Assembly: GCA_037349315.1 (NCBI GenBank)
Contig: JBAIAC010000007.1
Span: 48,447,001 to 48,511,000 of the forward strand
DNA: 64,000 nt
DNA from: Chelydra serpentina
Taxonomy: Eukaryota > Chordata > Testudines > Chelydridae
Direction of reading: 5' to 3'
The translations under genes were made by a program, and so were the position numbers. How positions within the stretch are numbered: position 1 is the stretch's first letter; each line of letters begins with the position of its first letter. This document shows positions 43,979 to 57,594 of this stretch, one piece after another. A model generated the notes under the pieces. The model was not told the origin of the DNA. It ran no database searches and was given only the letters and a program-made list of their open reading frames with translations.

Positions 43979-46423
43979 GCCTGGTCTTGTATTGGGAAAC
44001 AGTCATTAAGCATTATTAAAGCTGTTAATGGAAAGAACACATGTGCATGGAAGAGAGGGTGCAGCAGCAAATGGACATGTCAGGGATAGAGATGAGCTCC
44101 AAGCAGCAAAATTCAGATCTGGATTTCAAAAATCCTCAAAGTTTTGACGGTGTTTGGATCCAACATTTTGGTTTGGGCCCAACTCTACCCTTGAGACAGT
44201 AAACTTGGAAGTAGGAGAAAAAAGAGGAGAGGGAAGAAAAAAACAGCAGAAAAATAAGCTCTTAGCATCTCAAAAATCCAACCAACCACTTAGCACTCAT
44301 AAATATCTGTTGACTTTGGCAGCCTGTGTGTATTTTCTCATGCCCGTTAAGTTATTCACATTGTTAAAACGAACTCAGGCACAGTGTAAGGCCCAGATAT
44401 TGTCCTTTCCCAGCAAAAGAATCAATGTCTAGGTTAACCTGGTAGTGCTGAACTGGCATCATGGATTTTGGTGACCACAACCACTCGGATATTGATTTGA
44501 AGAAGAAACTCATCCATTTCAGGAGAGGCAACGCATAACTGAGCTTAGAGGAATCTTTTGGCAAAAAGGCAGGAAATGCCAGAAAAAGGTCTAATAGCAG
44601 AATTGCACAATCTACCACATAAAATGGCCCTGGAAACACTTGCCTGGTATTAATAGACTCCAATATATCTGTGGTTACTTGGCAATGTGAGGCATAAGAC
44701 AGAGTGCCGTCACATCTTCCCTTTTGCAAACACAGCCAAATTTGTTTTGCTATGGATATTTGACCCTATAAAAATGCAAACTGCATTGTTGGCCAAAAAT
44801 GATTGCCAGGAAAGCTATATCCACCCTGTGTTTGCAATTTTAAATATAAAAAGGAGGTTATTAAAAGCAGTACTGAATAAGTGTAGGGAAATGCGTATGG
44901 ACATCAAGGGGAGTTGCAGACAAATTTTGTTCCATTGTATAAGGACAAAATAATTAAATAACTAAAGTTTCTGGCATGAGAACTAATAAAATTATATTAC
45001 CATCCATGAATGCAAACTTAGAGGACTCAAGCCAAATGGTTCATATTGCACCATATGGGAATGACGTCATTCTTCATACGCAGGAGGAGACCACTGTACC
45101 TGTGGAGGAAGTCCTGACAGGATGTTTATACAGTATTTAAGTCAAAGAGTATTTGGCAGAATGGAAGTTTGCAAGTAGGAAACCACTTTGGCTTTTTTTT
45201 TAATATCCATTTTCTTTTTACTGTAGCTACTTTCATACTTGACTTGTACTAAATCTCCAGAGAAATTTTTAACTGTGCAGGCCCGGTAAAACATTAGACA
45301 AATAAATTGCTCCAGATACATCAGCCAAATTTATGTAAGCATCAAGTTTTGTGACCCCATTTGGTATTTGCATTATGTAGAAAAAATGTAAGTTTAATTG
45401 CCACTGTCCTTTGGCTACATTGACCTATTCCAAACAGTTATATATAGCTTTAATTGAGAGCTGATTGTGGGGGGTTTTTAGTATAAAAGATGACACTTTA
45501 TATAGCATTATTAGCACTCATGTTAGAAGATTGCACTGAAGATTTGTTGAGAATGATTTTAACTCTAGTCACTTACAAATCTGATGCTTACTGACATAGT
45601 GCCCTCAAGTAGTTACAGTATATAATAAAACATGCAAATGTAATGATAGCTTTGTTATAGATGAAGAGTTAGAGGGAAAAAGAGTTTTGTAATAATTGTA
45701 ATACCTATAATGAAACCATAATGTTAGTTTCCCCCCATTTAAGTTTGTTAATTTATGTATTTAAAACATAGCACTGGAAAAATGTTGAAGGCACTATCTG
45801 AATTTCAATGAAGTTTTTGCTCTGCATCCTGAAAAGTATACAGAGTGGTGGTGTGAATAATCTGCTGAGTTACCTTGTGATATAGCACAACACATTGAAT
45901 AAAACAGAGTTATTGTGTGACACCTAATGGAATTTTGTGATATATCACTAGAGCTGGTCAAATTATTCTTGGCAAATAAATTAGCCAATGAATTTCACCC
46001 TTTTTTACTGTTCTTGAACTCATCCTGATTTTTGTAAATGCGTTCATTATTTCACAGTGTTTGCAAACTCATTATAAAAACAATGTTCAGCCTATCTGGT
46101 GTTCATAGACGGTCCATTTTGACTGTTTGCTGGACATGATTGGTCACCTAAATCATACAGCATTCTTTCAGTTCTCTGATTGATTGACCGAACATTTTAA
46201 ACAGAAAATTTCAGTAACAGATGGTGAATAATGACTAGGGAATCCATTCTAGTTTGCATATGATGTTAAGCATTCAGACAAAGAACAGCCATCCCCACCT
46301 AAAACTTCACATGAACAAAAACCCCTTCATGCAAATATTTGTGAACAGGATATAAAATAACGTTTATATATGTTGGTTGGACCAAATATCCATTCAGAAT
46401 TAGAGTGAAAGTTTGTGAACTCT
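43979..46423. other. No recognised gene; possible AT-rich dispersed repeat
   Basis: A weak old repeat is suggested at 44090-44185 (CAGATCTGGATTTC, TTTTGGTTTGGGCCC), with related words at 49640-49735 (TTTGGATCCAGGTCTGAAC, GGTTTGGGCTC). From about 45951 (AGAGCTGGTCAAATTATTC) to 46240 the sequence resembles the AT-rich stretch at 33370-33545. Open frames (121 codons at 44729-44364) show no domain. Confidence 0.35.
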
Positions 46424-46494
46424 GGGTGAAATCTTGGCTCCATTGAAATCAATGGCAAAACTCCAGTTGACTTCAGTGCGGCCAGGATTTCAAC
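46424..46494. repeat. Hairpin mini-element
   Basis: A palindrome of about 71 bp, GGTGAAATCTTGGCTCCATTG to AGTGCGGCCAGGATTTCA, holding two copies of the ATTGA(A/C)(A/T)TCA(A/G)TGG-type core. Same termini as 3253-3319. Confidence 0.55.
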
Positions 46495-46683
46495 ATTTGC
46501 CCTGAAAAGGAAAATTAAGCTGCTGTTGCTTGTTGCATCATAGCTCAGCTTTTCCCTCCTCTGCCCCTCAATTAGGCAAATAGTGATGATACCACGCTGG
46601 TCTTCAAGAGGTAGAATGCTCTTTTCAGTAGAGAGATAAAAATGAACATGTTGTTACTTCAACCACTTGATATTTAAAATTAA

Positions 46684-46784
46684 AGCCTGGATCCTGCAAT
46701 GTGAGATGCATGCATGGACCCCTATTGACTTCAGTGGGACTCTGTGTGAGTCCACCTACACAAATCTGATCACAGGCTCAGCCT
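46684..46784. repeat. Hairpin mini-element
   Basis: A degenerate palindrome of about 100 bp, AGCCTGGATCCTGCAATGTGAG to CTGATCACAGGCTCAG, with the core CTATTGACTTCAGTGGGAC. Confidence 0.45.
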
Positions 46785-49496
46785 CATATTTCAAGTCAGA
46801 ATATTCATCAGAAGAGGGAAATCTGTCAGTGCTTTCATGAGCAAAGTGCGTCTTGTTCTCCCACTTCATGTAATGAATTACTTAAAAGATTTTAGTTCGC
46901 CTATGCATCTTTGATTTTTTTTTTATATTCCACTGCCATCTCAGTTCATTGCTATACCATCTGGATTTACTCATTTATACTGTCATATCCTTACAATCAT
47001 TTACCCCAACATGTGTTGCCATTGTTTGAGAAGTTTTTAAAAAATAAGGTTTGAACAGGGAATAATATTTGAATACAATGTGAACGGGGAAAAATATTTG
47101 AAGCAAGGTACTCTTCTCTTCCAGAAGCAGAGGCATAGGGTCAGATACTGGCCTATACTATGCAAGCTCACCACCTCCATCTGCATCCCTTCTCACCACT
47201 AGTCTGTGCAAAGGAACCATAAAGCTGCTCTAAGTGGACAGCTGAGGATTTCCTTAGGGTAGAGGGAAATCAGAACTCTGATGTGAAGCCACCAGCATGG
47301 TCACCTCAAAATTATACCAGACTGGGCCCTCCCGTGTATGGGGGCATGAGGAATTGTGTGCTCTGGCTATCCCCATCTCTGTGGAATGGCCCTTTGGAAA
47401 CTCTGGCAGTTGAATGTAATTTAGTTACTTTAAAGTTATACTGGGATGAACAGGCAACCAACAGCCCTAGAGATCAGGAGACCACCTCCAAAGCCACCCT
47501 TGTACCCTTCCCACCCTCGCTTCTCAGCTGCATTGAGCTCAGCTCTGGTGCAGATAAGGACTTAGTCCACAATGTTACTTGTTTCACAGCTAGAAACAAA
47601 CTGAAGAGGCTGAGTGTAATAAGTCATAACAAAATTATCCAACAAAAGGAGTGTGGAAGGAGGAGCTAATAATTAATTATCATGGCACTTTGTACCAATG
47701 TTCTGAACTAGCTAGTAATAGGCACTGTATGTTATCCACTCTGAGTACAAATATGTGGTTACTCCAGTTTTCAAGGTTCTTAGAACCTATTTGGCATAGT
47801 GCATTATGATTAATGACATGGGGACCTCAGCCTGAGTTTTATCCATGCAGCATACAGAGTGAATCACCGTTAGTTTGGGTAGATGAAATTTATATGAGAG
47901 AGAAATGAACAAAATGAATATTTCTAAGGTTTTGTGAAATTTGATCACAAAAGAAATGTTGCCCTTTTTAGTTTCTAGTGAGGACTAGATCTTTCTCTCC
48001 ATACTCAAGCAAAATTCCCTTTAAGTTCAATGCAGGAACATGACCCCTGAAACAGTAAACAGAAAGTTTATAAAAGAGATTTGCTTTCAGTTGGATCATG
48101 GAAGAATATCTTGGATCAAATCCCGCTCACTTTACTTGTGCAACATTCCATTTAAGATAAATGGGACTATAGTCAAGAGAGCAAGATTTCCTTTTTTTAA
48201 AAGGATCTACTTATTAAAACCAAGACTAGAACATTAGAAATACACCATAGAGAGCTGAAATCAATGCAACCAGTCACATAAATAAGGATTTGCAAGACTG
48301 GTCTCTTGATCTATTTAAAAGAAAAATAGTGTCATGTTTACCATCCCCAGTATGTTTAGTGGAGAAAAATTAATATATTTTAGAACTCAAACTGTCTTTC
48401 TATATATTACTTATCTTGTATCATAGATGGGCATGAGGATTTATGCAACAAAAGACAAAATCATTTTCTAAAACTGGATATAATGTGTATTTACAAACTG
48501 GACATTTCCTTTCTTCCTAGTGCATAACAAAAGAATCCCTAATGCCATTCTAGTTCCCAACACCTGTGATGAATTATTTGTAAATGTAATGAATTACATT
48601 ACTAGGGACATGTCAAATTATACATTGATAATGAATTTTTGGATGCATCTGCTATGTAATTGTTCCCAGTGGATGTGTATTCATCTTCACCTGGCATTAT
48701 TTTCCTGATTTTTGTTTTTTTATTGTGCATTTTCATTTATATCGTAATTGTTACAGTGATCCCTGTTCCTTTGTTCTAATCAGGTCCCTTTAATGGTGTT
48801 GCACATTTTGAACAAAAGAGGAGGGGAAAAACACACAAGGCTATTGGCAAAACAAAACACTGGCCTTTATTTGTTACTTTGTAACTGCCTGTTTGGCCTC
48901 AGAAGGTTGGGTGGCGTTGACAGGGACCAGTTGTTTTCCTGAATGTATCTGCCAGCTGCTGTAGTTGTGTATTCTATAGCATAGTAGGCGAATAAATGTT
49001 AAAGGCTGCTCTGATGACAGACAGGTACATGCTGCTTTTGCTTAGTGTATCTGAGATTTTTAAAAAGGTAAATAGAGCAAATTAGTAGCACAAAATGATC
49101 TCTCTCACAACACACTGTTACGGAAATGGTCTCAATGAAAATATCTGTCATCAGTTTATGGTTACAATGACCAGTCCTGCATTAATTGTGTTTACACAAA
49201 CTTTCTGTATAATATGCTGTTTGCCATCCAGAGTCATTTTTACTTTACAAACCATATTTGTCTCTTAATAGCAATATTTGAAACTGCTGCCAAAACTAAC
49301 TGATCAAATACTGGGTCCATGTGTGCAGAACTTCTTAGTGTTTTTTAATAATCTAACGAATATATTTTTAAAATTCAGTAAATCATTTACAGAGTCTGAC
49401 CTGAGACAATTTTTTTACTTTGAAATAAGTCTTTATTATTTGCTTTGCACTTTATCCTCATTTGACTTAGATATTGACACATGTAGCAGCTGACAT
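46785..49496. other. No recognised feature
   Basis: Includes a somewhat less AT-rich block at 47130-47660 with a 128-codon plus frame (47283-47669) that has no recognisable domain. No identifiable repeat family. Confidence 0.35.
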
Positions 49497-49530
49497 CTCT
49501 CTCTCTCTCTCTCTCTCGCTCGCTCTCTCT
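49496..49530. repeat. (CT)n microsatellite
   Basis: About 35 bp of CT units with two CG interruptions (CTCGCTCGCTC). Confidence 0.9.
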
Positions 49531-52384
49531 GGGTATTGGAGTATATCATGTGAACAATTAAGACACAGTCAAAAGAGAGATCTGGTTCTGGATGTCACCA
49601 AAGTTGAGGGTGTGCACTTCCAGGGTTTTGTTTTCAGCCCAGTCCAGAGAGATGGGACAGCAGTGAAATTTGGATCCAGGTCTGAACTTTCTCAAAGTTC
49701 AAGCTTGCTTGAATGCAAACAGATGGGTTTGGGCTCATCGCTGATAAAAATGACAGACAATAATTTAAAAATTGTTTAAAAACCCTTTCTTCCCCCAAAT
49801 CTCTCCCACAGTCTAAAAGTAACAAATAATTTGTGATTGTTATATACCAGTATACACCATTCTTTTTTGAAAAAATAAATCAGAATGTACTGCTAGTTGA
49901 GCATGCTGATTAGGGAACATTCATAGATGCTTTATAAATTACAATGTTTTCTCTTTGACATCATATTAGACTACTACATTCTGGCCACCATTGTAATCAC
50001 TTATACATGGTTTCTCTTTAAGGACATGAAAATATTTGGCTTTATAAGATGGGGATATAATGTGATTGATTGCTAACCATCTGCTGAATTGTTGTACTTA
50101 GAATAAACTTTATATATTTTGTGAAAGTTTGATACCAGTCTCAACACATGCAGTACTGTAGCTATAGCGTGAAGCACCTAGCCTTGCTTTCCTTAATTGT
50201 CAAATGTAAGAGGGATGCTTAATATGGCATCACAGGGAAATGTTAGTTTGTGTTAATCTTTGCAGGACTAAAGGATGCGCCCATAAAAACAGTATTGTGT
50301 GAATGCACATTATACTGCATTGTATTTACATTAAATTTCTAGAAAGTGACCATTATGCTAAAAATGATGTAGAAAGCAGATGCTTATTTATAAAGCTTAA
50401 TAATAACAATATTCTAATAGTTTGTATGTATAGTGCCTTTTAGCAAAAAGCACTCCCAAAATCATTAATAAATTAAATTTCACAACAATGCTGGGCTACA
50501 TTCTGTTCTCTATCATACTGGCATAAACCAATGAAATTGATGGATTTATTGCAGCTGCTCATTGGCATAACTGAAAAAAGAATCTGGCTCAATGTGAAGT
50601 ACATAAATAGTACTAGTCCTTTTACAGCTGTAGCTATAGACTTTCATTTGGGATGCACTTATGGTGGTAAATGTTTAAATCAGACATACAAATACAATTA
50701 TTTTGTTCATCTATGACAATCACTTTGCCTGAGTAGCTCTATAGTAATTATAATAATAATCTTTATATTAAAGAGGTATTTTTCATCTCTCTATTTATAA
50801 CGTACCGCTTTCTTTCCTGTTCAAACTTTGGACTCTGGATTTTTTCTCCAAAAGATGTGCAGCCGTAAAATGATGTTTATTCTGTGGTTGGCCCAAACAG
50901 TAAGTAACGGTATACATGTAATGCTAAATGTATTTCATTTAATCATTCCTTGGGCACAACCACCACAGTGGATACTGTATCTATCACTGGTCTGATGATG
51001 CAGAACTTCTAAAATAATCAATTAGCTTATCCTTCAGAATAAAAAAATAATCCACAATTTTGGTTCATTTGGGACTTTTTCAGCTGTCAAGAGGATTTTG
51101 CCAGACTATTACAAAAAATTATAAAAAGAAATATCAAGTTGCTCCATTTACAAAAGCTCTAATGAAATAAATGCCACTTTCTTGATTATGCTAAACCAAT
51201 TAAATCTAATTTCTCTTCTGTTTTCATACATAAGCAACAGCTGTACATGCCATCCATGGGTAATTAATTGCTTCCAACTGCCTGCCAATGAAAGTGGTAG
51301 TTCTTTAAATTGGTGGCACGACATGAGCTACTGACTATATCAGGGCGCATGATATCATGCAACATCTTCTGACAACAGAATATTCATGTTTCTGCAACAA
51401 CTTAAGGGCAAACATTTCCTCTCTATTCTATGCTACAAAGGTGTATTTTGTTGACTGCACTCATTCTGCCTGTAGAACTCTCATTGATGCCAGCTGGAGT
51501 TCATCACTTGGAATGAACATGCAATATGCCTTAGAGATCCACAGTGGAGATAACACGTTCGCAACACAGAGCAGTCTAGAAAACACAAGTAACACACTTT
51601 CATTTGACGAATGCACAGAGCTAAAAATGGCACCTCTCTGTGGCAGCAGGAGGCCACTGATCTTGAGGGGTGATTCACCCCTGGAGAAGGGCAGGCAGAG
51701 TTTTTACCTGTTGGCATTCCTTACAATGCTGCTAAAGGAGAGCAGCTTTAAGCAAGGTTGGAATTTCATGGAAGCCCCACTGGTGCTGGCTGTCTAAGGG
51801 AGTGCAGAATCGGTGCATTACTTGGCTGCCCCAACTCTGTGCCTTCAGACTTCTGTGAAAATACTAGCTGGCTACTGGCCTTTCAGGAGATAAGGTGTCT
51901 GGGGAAGCTTGTGCCACAAATTTTCTCTTGGTAGACTATTTACAGCTTGTGACTCATTTGCCATAATTGGACTGTGCAACCTGTTATAGAGGTGGATTTA
52001 CATGCCACAGAGACAGCAAAATAGCCCTACGGCTGATAGAAACAGACCTTTAATCGCTCCCCCCACCAGCACCAGCCCCTTTTCAAACATTCATTATAAG
52101 TATTTTCTCTAACAAGAGATTATTTTTTTCCTCCATCTCCATTAGGGAATAAATGAAAGATGTTTGAGGGGGGAAATAGCTTTTATTCTTTACACCTGAA
52201 GTTCAAAAGAAGCAGTGTATGTGCTAAGCCTTTGTAAAAGCAAAAAAATAAACAAGTCTTGTGAAGATGTCAGAAATCATAAGGTTTTTTTTAGGTTACA
52301 TTGTTTTTCAGACTCAAGCCACAGAGCGTTAAAGCTTTTAGTCTCTTTATCTTGACATTTTCTCTTTTATCTGGATTTTCAGAA
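49531..52384. other. No recognised gene; one unexplained long open frame
   Basis: An MIR- or LINE-like relic may lie at 50390-50480 (TAGTGCCTTTTAGCAAAAAGC). The plus frame at 51357-51797 (146 codons) is the longest open frame in the window that I cannot assign to a transposon. It has no domain, signal peptide or transmembrane pattern I can name, and an overlapping minus frame is also open, so I do not call it a gene. Confidence 0.35.
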
Positions 52385-52411
52385 TATATATATATATATA
52401 TATATATATAT
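52385..52411. repeat. (TA)n microsatellite
   Basis: About 27 bp of uninterrupted AT units. Confidence 0.95.
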
Positions 52412-52439
52412 GGATGCCTTAATTTAAGACTGTAATAAA

Positions 52440-52547
52440 GGCCTGATTCTCCCATCACTTACAGTGATGTAAACCAGGAGTAAATATACCAAAGTCAGCG
52501 GAGCCACAGCACTATAAAACTGGAGTAAGTGACACAAAATTTAGCCC
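52440..52547. repeat. Hairpin mini-element
   Basis: A palindrome of about 108 bp. It starts GGCCTGATTCTCCCATCACTTAC and ends GGAGTAAGTGACACAAAATTTAGCCC, with arms recognisably inverted. It contains AACCAGGAGTAA as at 12370-12385. Same family as 12342-12450. Confidence 0.6.
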
Positions 52548-55500
52548 ATAGAATGAAATTAAGATGTCCTTAGGAAATCAGTAAAGCTGCAGTGTGAATT
52601 TGTGTAAGGCTTAACCACAGATTTGTACAACTCTCTGGGTAAATCACATCAAACATGTGCTTTCTGTAATTTATATGTGAATTATTGCCTTCTTTAACAT
52701 TGTGGGCATTGTTTATTATTATGAGGCCATTAACCCTGTGTGATGTAGGTAAGTCTTCTACTTGCCAGTTTGCCTTTACAGAGCATACACTGTCACATAA
52801 GCACCACTGATTAAATATACTGCGACAGCAAAAGCAGTAATACACAAGGTTCGGGCATGGAAAGATTTTGGTTCATGCTCCTTTGACTACACAGTGCATT
52901 TTCTGTCTCTAGGGATCAATGTTGCACTCCTTTTTCAGGCAATGGGAGTTTTGCCCTGTAAGGAGCACAAGTTCTGCCATCCCTAACTAGATTAATTTAA
53001 AGGCATGATATTCTCTTTACCCTGAGCCATTTTATCCCAGTTTTCTCTAAAGAGAGCCTGGATAAAGGATTTCCATAAAAATTGTACTTACAAAACAATA
53101 TTCTGATTAAGTTCATTATTAGTGCCCAGGCTGTGTGTGGTATTGAGGCTTCAAGCACCAACCTCAAGGTTTCTCCTTTAATAGAAGCAATAAAACCAAC
53201 CTATGCCTGACCTTCCCCATGACAAGCACTGAAACGCTGGTCTTCTTGAAACTTTGTTTATACCAAAGAGAATAATCGATATTTTAGTAGTTTGCATATG
53301 TCTCTCTATGTATATATTAAATACAGGGCATATGCACTATAAAATATACTTACTCTCACTCTGTAAATTATACTCTGTGTACACAGATCAGCCACTGCAG
53401 TTTAGTTATTTACTGTGTACTACAAGAGCTGTAAAATGCCGCTTTCTAAGAATACAACTGAGGCTTAAGTCAGCATTTTTATGATATCATCTGTACTGGG
53501 AAAACATTAAAGGCTCAATATTTAATAAACATAATAAACATCCCCATGAAACAAATTGTTCATAAACTACCTGTTTAATTTTTCAGGGTTCCTGAACCAC
53601 ATATTTTCTTATTAGTTGTGAGCCTGCTGGGTTGCAGGATAGATAGGGCCTGTCAGGGATAGAATATAATGTAGCGGTTTTATGAATTATTTCTGTGAGG
53701 AAAAGCCTATTATAGCTGACAAGAGGATGATGATATTAGCCCATCATCATTCAGATGGCACCACCCTTCCCCCTTTCATCCATCAGACCTCTTATATGGA
53801 GGCTGAAAACCATGCAGTCTTTGCATTGCCAACACAAAGACAAATACTGCTCTTTTTCTGAGTCCATGAAACATTTAGTATTTCATTTTGAATCATGGCA
53901 GATGACAGTAACAAATGGCCTAATGAATCTCCCTTATTGTCCCTTGTGAATCTGAAGATGAGCTAAAAGTAAAATCTGTTTCTTTTTTTGGACACGCTCG
54001 TTTGGTATGAAAAGGTTTCTGCTGCTTTCTAAATAGAATTCCTGTGCTGCTGAAAATTAGACCAATAAACAAACAAGGAAGTCAAAAATCAGCTGCACTG
54101 CTGTAGATCCATTTTCAACCTGTACCTAATAGTAATATTTTGGTGAATGATTTCAATCAACTTTGACACAGACATTTTAAAAAATGTACATAGTGCAATA
54201 AAAGATCTGTAAAAACAATAATATAGCTACATAATGAAGTTCTGTATTAGGAAACAATAGTAATAAGTCAGTAGGCATCATGAATTATAGACCTCATCAA
54301 TTACTTTTTGTTTCATTTAAAAGGAAAATACATTAATGGTGTCTGAAGTTTTCAGCAAGAATGTGGAACAGCCTATATTAGTTTATATAATCTGATTTTC
54401 TAAACATCTTTTTAAAAGGAGGAAGTCACTTATACATGAGTAAAACAGAATTTTTTCCCTAAGACACTATAAGAACATATTGGTTATCATGGGTTCGTTT
54501 GCCCACAGAGAGATTTTTATAAGCAAAAAATTAACTACATGGCTGGAAATAATTTAGTGAGCATTTTGTGACAAAGTTCGCCCACTACAAGGTCTTTTTA
54601 TCCTTTATCAGATGAGGTATGAACTTTTCTTTAGTTGTGCAATTGACACTGGCTACACCTATGTTTATCTCATGATGATCTTTCTCTGTGATGTTCACCG
54701 AATCAAACCAAACTGCTCACTGGTTAAAGCTATCAGGATTGTGTTATGCTCACCCCATTTTCTTTATGTTGGCTTCTCATAAACTGGAGAATTGCTTTTA
54801 AGTGGGTACTAGTGGTTTGTAAAGCCCTTAACACTGCTTTTATTGGCCCTGTCTACATTTCAGATCTGCTACTTGAGCCTTCCTTATCCTGGTGGGTTTC
54901 CACACTGATATGCTGCCAACACTTCTGCAGTTGACAGACAAGCAAGCCTTTGCTCTGGGAGACCCTATGGTGTGGAATATGATCTGTATAGAAATCCATT
55001 TAATTTAATCCCTGTCCACTTTTAAAAGGCACCTTTAAAAATATTTTTTTCCCTTCAAAGTTGCTTTTAGAAAGGCAAATATTGACCCCATCTTTTTTAC
55101 CTTCCCTTCCAAATACCTTTATTACTCTTTTAAAATAGCTCCCCTAACCCTCCACCCCATTTGATTTTGTGGGCTTTTTAAATTCCAAACAGGAATTACT
55201 TTATTATATATTGCAGTACCCAATATACAGTACGCCTTTTGGAAGGAGCAGGGAGGGGCAGATCTGCTACATAAATGCTATGTATTTTTATATTGCATTT
55301 TATTAATACTACATTTTCCAAATTTGATTTTTTGCGGCTTTTAGTAGTAGTAGTATTATATTCAGCACTTATATATCAAGGAGATAGTATGAAATAGCTA
55401 TTGTATTATGGGAATGGGGGTTTATACTCTCTTTAAGGTAATTTTCCTTTTCATTGGTTTTGTCAACTGGAGCTATCCCCTTAAACAATGCGACTCCTTG

Positions 55501-57589
55501 AGATTTCCTCTTCAGTAATGTCTACCCTGCTCCCCCTCCACACACCACTCTGCCACATAAGTTTTCCTTTAGCACAGCACATGGCAGTTGAATGGCAGAA
55601 ATTGCTCTTCATTCATAATAAAAACTTGTGAAAAGTACAGCAGCAAAAAGTGCTTGTTTTGGGTTGTCAGTGAAAATCAACAACAACAAAAAAGGCTTGG
55701 TTTATGTGTAAAACTTTTTGCACTGTTCTGTTTGTATCTACTGTAGGCACATGTGCATTTTTGACATAACAGACCATAATGGCTCTGAAAGAGCCATTAC
55801 AGTTACCAAGTAAATCCTTCTTAGTTCAAGTACATATAATTGATTCCCATCGAACATAATAGCTCCAAAACCAAGACAATACCCTTACCAAACATAAAGC
55901 AGAGGCAGGACTAATACATAATAGTAGTCAGTTTTTACCACCAAGGTACTAGAAAATGATATAGTTCGAACAACGTGGCATTTTTATTTGGCTGATTTTT
56001 TTGATACAATAATAGGGCAATAATTCCACAGTATTACAGTGGTGTGATTCCCACATATTCCTGGTAAAGTTCTAAATCCAAACGTGCCTCAGTAGTAGTC
56101 TTAATAATCCCTATGTGGAATTTAAACAAATTAAACACTTGATGGTGCAAGTAGTCTGGTTCACTTTAGTAGGGCTACTTACTTGAGCGCGAGTTTATTC
56201 TTGTCAGTTAGGGCAGAACCAGGCTCGTAACTTTACCAATGGCATTGCATGTTATAATGCAGCAATAATTTAGAAAGCCTCAAATAGACTTTAAATTATG
56301 GTAAAAAGGATAATAAACCAAAATGTGCTATATCAGCCCTGGCACACACTCAGGGTGATGCTGAGATGCACTGCTCAGGGAGGGATTGTGCAGCCTAGCG
56401 TGCAGGGGGGTTGTGCAGGGGTTGCCATCTTTTTAATGAAATAGCCGCTTGGCATGTCTGGGATGGCTGTAGAGAAGTTGGGGCTATAGCCCTACTCTCC
56501 TCCCTCTTGGGAAATAATACATCCTGAACATAGGCATTTCAGAGTGCTGGAGGATCCGGTGGTACCATTTGTTTTAGTGAAATAGCCTGCCCCAGTCACC
56601 ATGTCTGGTAGACATGTCTGCTGTAGAGAGGGTGCTAGGACTGCCCCTTGAATGGAGAGTGCAAGAAGGAAGTGGGGCTCCAAACTTACTATATTGCCAC
56701 AAAGGGCTAAGTTCCTCTCCTATGTACAGAAAATAATTAGGGAAATAATGGGGGGCGGGGTTATGGCTTTTGAAGAAAAGACAAGTTTTTAACATTTTTT
56801 GTTCTGAAAGAGTTTATGTTGTGATGGTAAAAGATGCTGTAAACTTCTGAGAAGCTAATGTACCTTCTGTAAAGAACTCTCACCAGACATCTTAGAAATT
56901 TCACATAACGCTTATATGTTAATAACGTCTTTGAATATAAAATCCAAATTAAAAACTGGAGCTGAAAAGAAAGCTTTTGTTAAAAGTAACATTTTGAAAT
57001 GCTGTCAGTAACTATCATAAATATTTGAGAAGTTAATATTTTAATCTTCAACTATAGCACTGAAAACATTTTTAGTGACAGACAGTGCTTCATTAATAGA
57101 GTTCTGTATGTCTAATTGCTTTAGGCAAAGTGAGTTGCATTATTTTGACACATGACATGCAATTAGTACATGGTCACACGGCTAAAGGGAGATTTTACAC
57201 CTTTTTTCCTTCTACAGTCAGAGTGAATAATTAGCATATTTTCTCTGCTTAGAATAATCATCAGAGCCTCAGATCAGAAATTGCCTAATGAGGTAAAATT
57301 CCAGTTGTTGACATTAATACATGTGACTTTTTTTTTCAGTTGTAAAAGTAAACCTACTGCTGCCACTTCATTTACTCTTTCCAAGGTGTTCTTAGTATTC
57401 AAAGTTAAGGTTTTTTTTTAACATGAAGCTGTTGAATAACCGTATCTTTTGAAAAGAGAGAGATGAATTATTGTTTTATATTTCTTAGTATTTGCTTAAG
57501 TAGTGTTATTTCAAAATGACTAACTTTGGTCATACCATAAAGCCATGAAACAGTGATCACAACATTATTGTATTATTTGTGTGCAAGGT
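52548..57589. other. Long stretch without recognised features
   Basis: About 5 kb of AT-rich sequence. Seen: a GC-richer block around 56330-56700 with short minus-strand open frames, and AT-rich runs around 55200-55400. No gene, RNA gene or well-preserved transposon recognised. Confidence 0.35.
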
Positions 57590-57594
57590 TGATA

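Noticed and set aside
54568..54640. TGTGACAAAGTTCGCCC as the start of another LTR
   Set aside because: Similarity to the solo LTR at 24781 stops after about 13 bases, and no matching right end was found.
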